DNA from: an uncultured Ruminococcus sp.
GTDB lineage: Bacteria; Bacillota; Clostridia; Oscillospirales; Acutalibacteraceae
DNA: 64,000 nt
Reading direction: 5' to 3'
NCBI GenBank assembly: GCA_902785365.1
Contig: CACZYC010000007.1
Coordinates: forward strand, 1 to 64,000
Made by a program: the position numbers and the translations under genes. This document shows, in pieces, positions 61,115 to 64,000 of the stretch (positions are counted from its first letter, which is position 1; each line of letters begins with the position of its first letter). The notes beneath the pieces were generated by a model that saw nothing but the letters and a program-made list of their open reading frames with translations, had not been told where the DNA came from and searched no databases.

Positions 61115-63526
61115 ATGTGCGGTATTTGCGGTTTTACCGGAGAAATAGTTGACCGAGATAAAGCTATAAAGAATATGACTGAGGTTATTACTCACCGCGG
61201 TCCTGATTCCGACGGCTTTTATAATGACGAACATATAAGTATGGGATTCAGAAGGCTCAGTATTATCGGTCTTGAAAACGGCAGCCAGCCCATCTATAAC
61301 GAGGATAAAACTCTTGTACTTACTTTTAACGGTGAAATCTACAACTACAAGGAGCTCAAAAAAGAGCTGATTGAAGCGGGACATACTTTCGCGACCGATG
61401 CCGACAGTGAAGTCCTTGTCCACGGTTATGAAGAGTGGCAGGAGGATATGCTTGACAAGCTGAGAGGTATGTTCGGGTTTGCTATCTATAACACCAAGGA
61501 TAAAAGCCTTTTTATCGCGAGGGATTTCTTCGGTATTAAGCCGATGCATTATGCGCTTATAGGAAAAGACCTCGTTTATGCAAGCGAGATAAAGAGTATT
61601 CTTGAATTTCCGAAATACGAAAAGAAGTTTAACACAAGAGCACTTGACTCCTATCTTTCATATCAGTACGCGGTTCCGCCCGATACTTTCTTTGAAGGTA
61701 TCTACTGCCTGTTGCCCGGTCACTATTTGACGTTTCGCAACGGACAGCTTGATATTGTCCGTTACTTTGAGGCTAAATTCCGTCCCGACAACAAGATGAG
61801 CGAGAAAGAGGCTGTCGATAAAATTGAGGCAGTTTTTGAGAACTCCGTCAACGCTCACAAAATCGCTGATGTTGAGGTTGGTTGTTTTCTCTCAAGCGGA
61901 GTGGACTCAAGCTATGTTTCGACCTATTTTGCCGACCAAAAGACCTTTACGGTAGGTTTTGATTTCGGTGAAAAGTACAACGAAATATCTTGGGCTGAGG
62001 GACTCTCAAAGCATATCGGTGTTGAACACCACACTCATCTCATTTCGAGCGAGGAGTTCTGGGACGCTGTTCCTACTGTTCAGTACCATATGGATCAGCC
62101 TCTTGCCGATCCGAGTTGTGTCGCGCTGTATTTTGTTTCCAGACTGGCGAGCGATTACGTCAAGGTTGTACTTTCGGGCGAAGGCGCCGACGAGCTTTTT
62201 GGCGGATACACTTGCTATAACGACCCCAGAGTTTTCAGGATTTATCAGAAGATAGTTCCGTATTTCCTGCGCAAAGCTCTTTGCAAAATTGCCAGAAAAC
62301 TGCCCGATATCAAAGGCAGAGATTATATAATCCGCGCTACACATCCGCTTGAAAAGCGTTACATCGGCAACGCGTTTATGTACGATTACGAGGAGAAGCG
62401 CGCTATCCTGAACAACCCCGATATAGCTACTCCGCCTCAGAAGCTTACACGCCGTTATTATTATCGTACACGCCGTCACGATGATGTTACACGTATGCAG
62501 ACTCTTGATATCAATATGTGGATGGTCGGAGATATTCTGCTTAAGGCTGACAGAATGTCTATGGCGAATTCTCTTGAGCTTAGAGTTCCTTTCCTGGATA
62601 AAGAGGTCTGGAAGGTTGCTTCAAAGCTCCCGTCTGACCTTAGAGTAAACAAGGAAAATACCAAGTACGCTATGCGTAAGGCGGCAGAGAGACACCTGCC
62701 CACCGCGACAGCGGAAAAGGAGAAGCTCGGCTTCCCTGTTCCCACACGCGTATGGCTCAGGGATGAAAAGTATTATAACATTGTCAAGGAAACGTTCCGT
62801 AACGATATTTCCCGTAAGTTCTTTAACCCCGATGTTCTCATCGGATGGCTTGACGAGCACTTTGCCGGCCGTGAAGACAACAGCCGTAAGGTATGGACGA
62901 TTTACGTATTTATTGTATGGTACGGCATCTACTTCAACGATGAAGAGCCCAAGGTTAAAAAACCCGAGAATCACCTTGTTGAGTTGAAGGCAAAAGCCGA
63001 AGCAGAACGCAAGCTCAGACAGCAGAAGGAAGCCATCGCTAAGGTTCAGGCGGAACTCGCCGCCAAGGAAGGCTTCAGTGACGATGGTTATTCTACAGGC
63101 GCTATTGAGAATGTTGAGGACGCTTTTGACGATGATGACGGTTACAAAACAAGAATTAACAGCATTTCCGAGGGTATCGTCGGAAAAATCCAGGAAGAGG
63201 ATATGACTCCGCTTCAGCAGGCTGAACAGTACGCCATGGAGATGGAGCCTGAGGAAGAAGACGACGAATCATTTGACGAGAATGATGAGCACATCATCGA
63301 GGAAGAGCAGAGCGCGCCTCCCGAGGAACCCGCCGAGGAATATATTGACATCACAAGCCAGTCGATTATTACCGATAATTCGGGAATAATCCGCGATGAT
63401 GTTATCGACAGTATTTTAAATGACGTTGAAAATTTCAGCGACAGAGCTGAAACACCCGTCGAAGAAGAGCAGGTTGATATTACACAATTTGCCCTTGATG
63501 ATTCTGATGATTTGCCTGATGAATAA
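61115..63526 (+). CDS. asnB: glutamine-hydrolysing asparagine synthetase with an acidic C-terminal extension
   Basis: ATG 61115 is the start, because the next codon gives the N-terminal nucleophile Cys2 (MCGICGF) and GGAAGGAG lies 8 nt upstream. Of 803 residues, 1 to about 200 are the class II glutaminase (THRGPDSDG, LTFNGEIYNYKELKKEL, RDFFGIKPM) and about 220-613 the synthetase (CFLSSGVDSSYVS PP-loop, LSGEGADELFGGY, LKADRMSMANSLELRVPFLD). It makes asparagine from aspartate, glutamine and ATP. The last 190 residues are an unusual extension: a charged helical part, then a Glu/Asp-rich region ending DDSDDLPDE, absent from the usual AsnB of 610-630 residues. Confidence 0.92.
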   Translation: MCGICGFTGEIVDRDKAIKNMTEVITHRGPDSDGFYNDEHISMGFRRLSIIGLENGSQPIYNEDKTLVLTFNGEIYNYKELKKELIEAGHTFATDADSEVLVHGYEEWQEDMLDKLRGMFGFAIYNTKDKSLFIARDFFGIKPMHYALIGKDLVYASEIKSILEFPKYEKKFNTRALDSYLSYQYAVPPDTFFEGIYCLLPGHYLTFRNGQLDIVRYFEAKFRPDNKMSEKEAVDKIEAVFENSVNAHKIADVEVGCFLSSGVDSSYVSTYFADQKTFTVGFDFGEKYNEISWAEGLSKHIGVEHHTHLISSEEFWDAVPTVQYHMDQPLADPSCVALYFVSRLASDYVKVVLSGEGADELFGGYTCYNDPRVFRIYQKIVPYFLRKALCKIARKLPDIKGRDYIIRATHPLEKRYIGNAFMYDYEEKRAILNNPDIATPPQKLTRRYYYRTRRHDDVTRMQTLDINMWMVGDILLKADRMSMANSLELRVPFLDKEVWKVASKLPSDLRVNKENTKYAMRKAAERHLPTATAEKEKLGFPVPTRVWLRDEKYYNIVKETFRNDISRKFFNPDVLIGWLDEHFAGREDNSRKVWTIYVFIVWYGIYFNDEEPKVKKPENHLVELKAKAEAERKLRQQKEAIAKVQAELAAKEGFSDDGYSTGAIENVEDAFDDDDGYKTRINSISEGIVGKIQEEDMTPLQQAEQYAMEMEPEEEDDESFDENDEHIIEEEQSAPPEEPAEEYIDITSQSIITDNSGIIRDDVIDSILNDVENFSDRAETPVEEEQVDITQFALDDSDDLPDE

Positions 63527-63533
63527 TTAAATT

Positions 63534-63562
63534 ACGGGCGGGTTTTTGCCCGCCCGTTTCTT
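63534..63562 (+). terminator. terminator of asnB
   Basis: A 9 bp perfect GC-rich stem (ACGGGCGGG with CCCGCCCGT, loop TTTTTG) followed by TTTCTTT; the minus gene ends nearby, so it may serve both. Confidence 0.85.
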
Positions 63563-63567
63563 TAACT

Positions 63568-64000
63568 TTATATGAATAAACAGCCGAATAACGCTCTGCG
63601 TATTCTATTGTATTCGGGTTGAAAGTCTGAAAGAGGGAGAGGGTTTTGCCCAAGTCCTGTTTCGACAGTAATCGCGGGAGTTTTCAGGTACCCGATAACC
63701 CAGTCCTTGAACCCGCCGCCCGTTGCAATTTTGTCGGGTAAAGCTACTTTATACCCTGAAAGCTTCGCGAAGGTTTCACCCAGAGTAAAGGACAGCTCAG
63801 GAGTGTTTTTGTAGGAGCAATAGACCTCCCGTCCCTGACTGTGGAAAGCCAGTACGCGGGTAAATCTGTTTTTTATGCAAAAGTTTTTCAGAGCGATTGT
63901 CTCAGGTTCGGAGAACGGCTTTATTCCGCCGTAGCGTGTGGGAGAGGGACCGTTGATACCTAAACTTATCTCCTGCTTTTTTAGCTCTTTCCAACCCGCG
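63568..64000 (-). CDS. M14-family zinc carboxypeptidase, C-terminal part (cut by window edge)
   Basis: An open frame of 143 codons enters from the right edge and stops at 63568. It shows late M14 motifs: LAFHSQGREVYC with a zinc-ligand His, ATGGGFKDWVI, and TVETGLGQNPLPLSDF with the catalytic Glu. The pattern is like bacterial gamma-D-glutamyl-diaminopimelate peptidases that trim wall peptides. The N-terminal zinc ligands (HxxE) must lie beyond the window. The frame has no start inside the window because the gene is incomplete. Confidence 0.8.
   Translation of the reverse strand, partial: AGWKELKKQEISLGINGPSPTRYGGIKPFSEPETIALKNFCIKNRFTRVLAFHSQGREVYCSYKNTPELSFTLGETFAKLSGYKVALPDKIATGGGFKDWVIGYLKTPAITVETGLGQNPLPLSDFQPEYNRIRRALFGCLFI

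Overview
The window looks like a chromosomal segment of a Gram-positive, low-to-moderate-GC member of the Clostridia, most like the Ruminococcaceae/Oscillospirales. The reasons are: AGGAGG ribosome binding sites; sigma-A promoters, often with extended TGn -10 boxes and many TTGCAA -35 boxes; the order rimP-nusA-rnpM-ylxQ-infB-rbfA-nrnA-truB; a class D sortase; a BY-kinase capsule locus; meso-DAP dehydrogenase; and single-chain PurL. The genus is inference. I see no rRNA, tRNA, CRISPR array, prophage or insertion sequence.

Layout. 1-3.65 kb (minus): a secreted Fn3/Ig-like protein, a membrane protein, a class D sortase and its overlapping partner. 3.7-18.4 kb (plus): one long exopolysaccharide/capsule operon with chain-length regulator, tyrosine kinase, initiating sugar-phosphate transferase, three glycosyltransferases, Wzy-like polymerase and Wzx flippase. 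It ends in an unusual cassette: opine-dehydrogenase-like protein, B12-binding mutase-like protein, ATP-grasp ligase and sugar aminotransferase. 18.5-20.2 kb: meso-diaminopimelate dehydrogenase and a membrane protein. 20.2-27.2 kb: the nusA-infB translation/transcription operon. 27.3-30.9 kb: divergent YfhO and GtrA membrane proteins, both probably tied to lipid-linked sugar transfer.

30.9-31.25 kb: a compact locus with a 21-residue hydrophobic peptide, convergent promoters and a shared bidirectional terminator, resembling a type I toxin-antitoxin module. 31.3-35.1 kb: ilvB, mtnN, rsmE and a pncC-like gene. 35.2-39.8 kb: malQ-glgP for alpha-glucan use, then a Crp/Fnr regulator. 39.9-41.7 kb: leuCD. 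41.7-45.6 kb: MIF-like protein, YjbQ, Ddl, MurF and a HAD phosphatase. 45.6-50.5 kb: an anchored extracytoplasmic protein, a two-component system and two-subunit class I fumarase. 50.5-52.5 kb: zinc-ribbon membrane protein, LexA with a palindrome at its promoter, and a gene-free stretch of strong hairpins, two with the same 8-nt loop. 52.5-56.3 kb: purL. 56.4-60.9 kb: an ECF sigma factor, its putative beta-propeller anti-sigma protein and a paralogous propeller protein. 61.1-63.5 kb: asparagine synthetase with a 190-residue acidic tail. The right edge holds the C-terminal part of an M14 zinc carboxypeptidase.

The best candidates for something undescribed are the four-gene cassette ending the polysaccharide operon (12.9-18.2 kb), the toxin-like locus at 31 kb and the hairpin array at 52.3 kb. 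All assignments come from reading the sequence and motifs; no database search was run.
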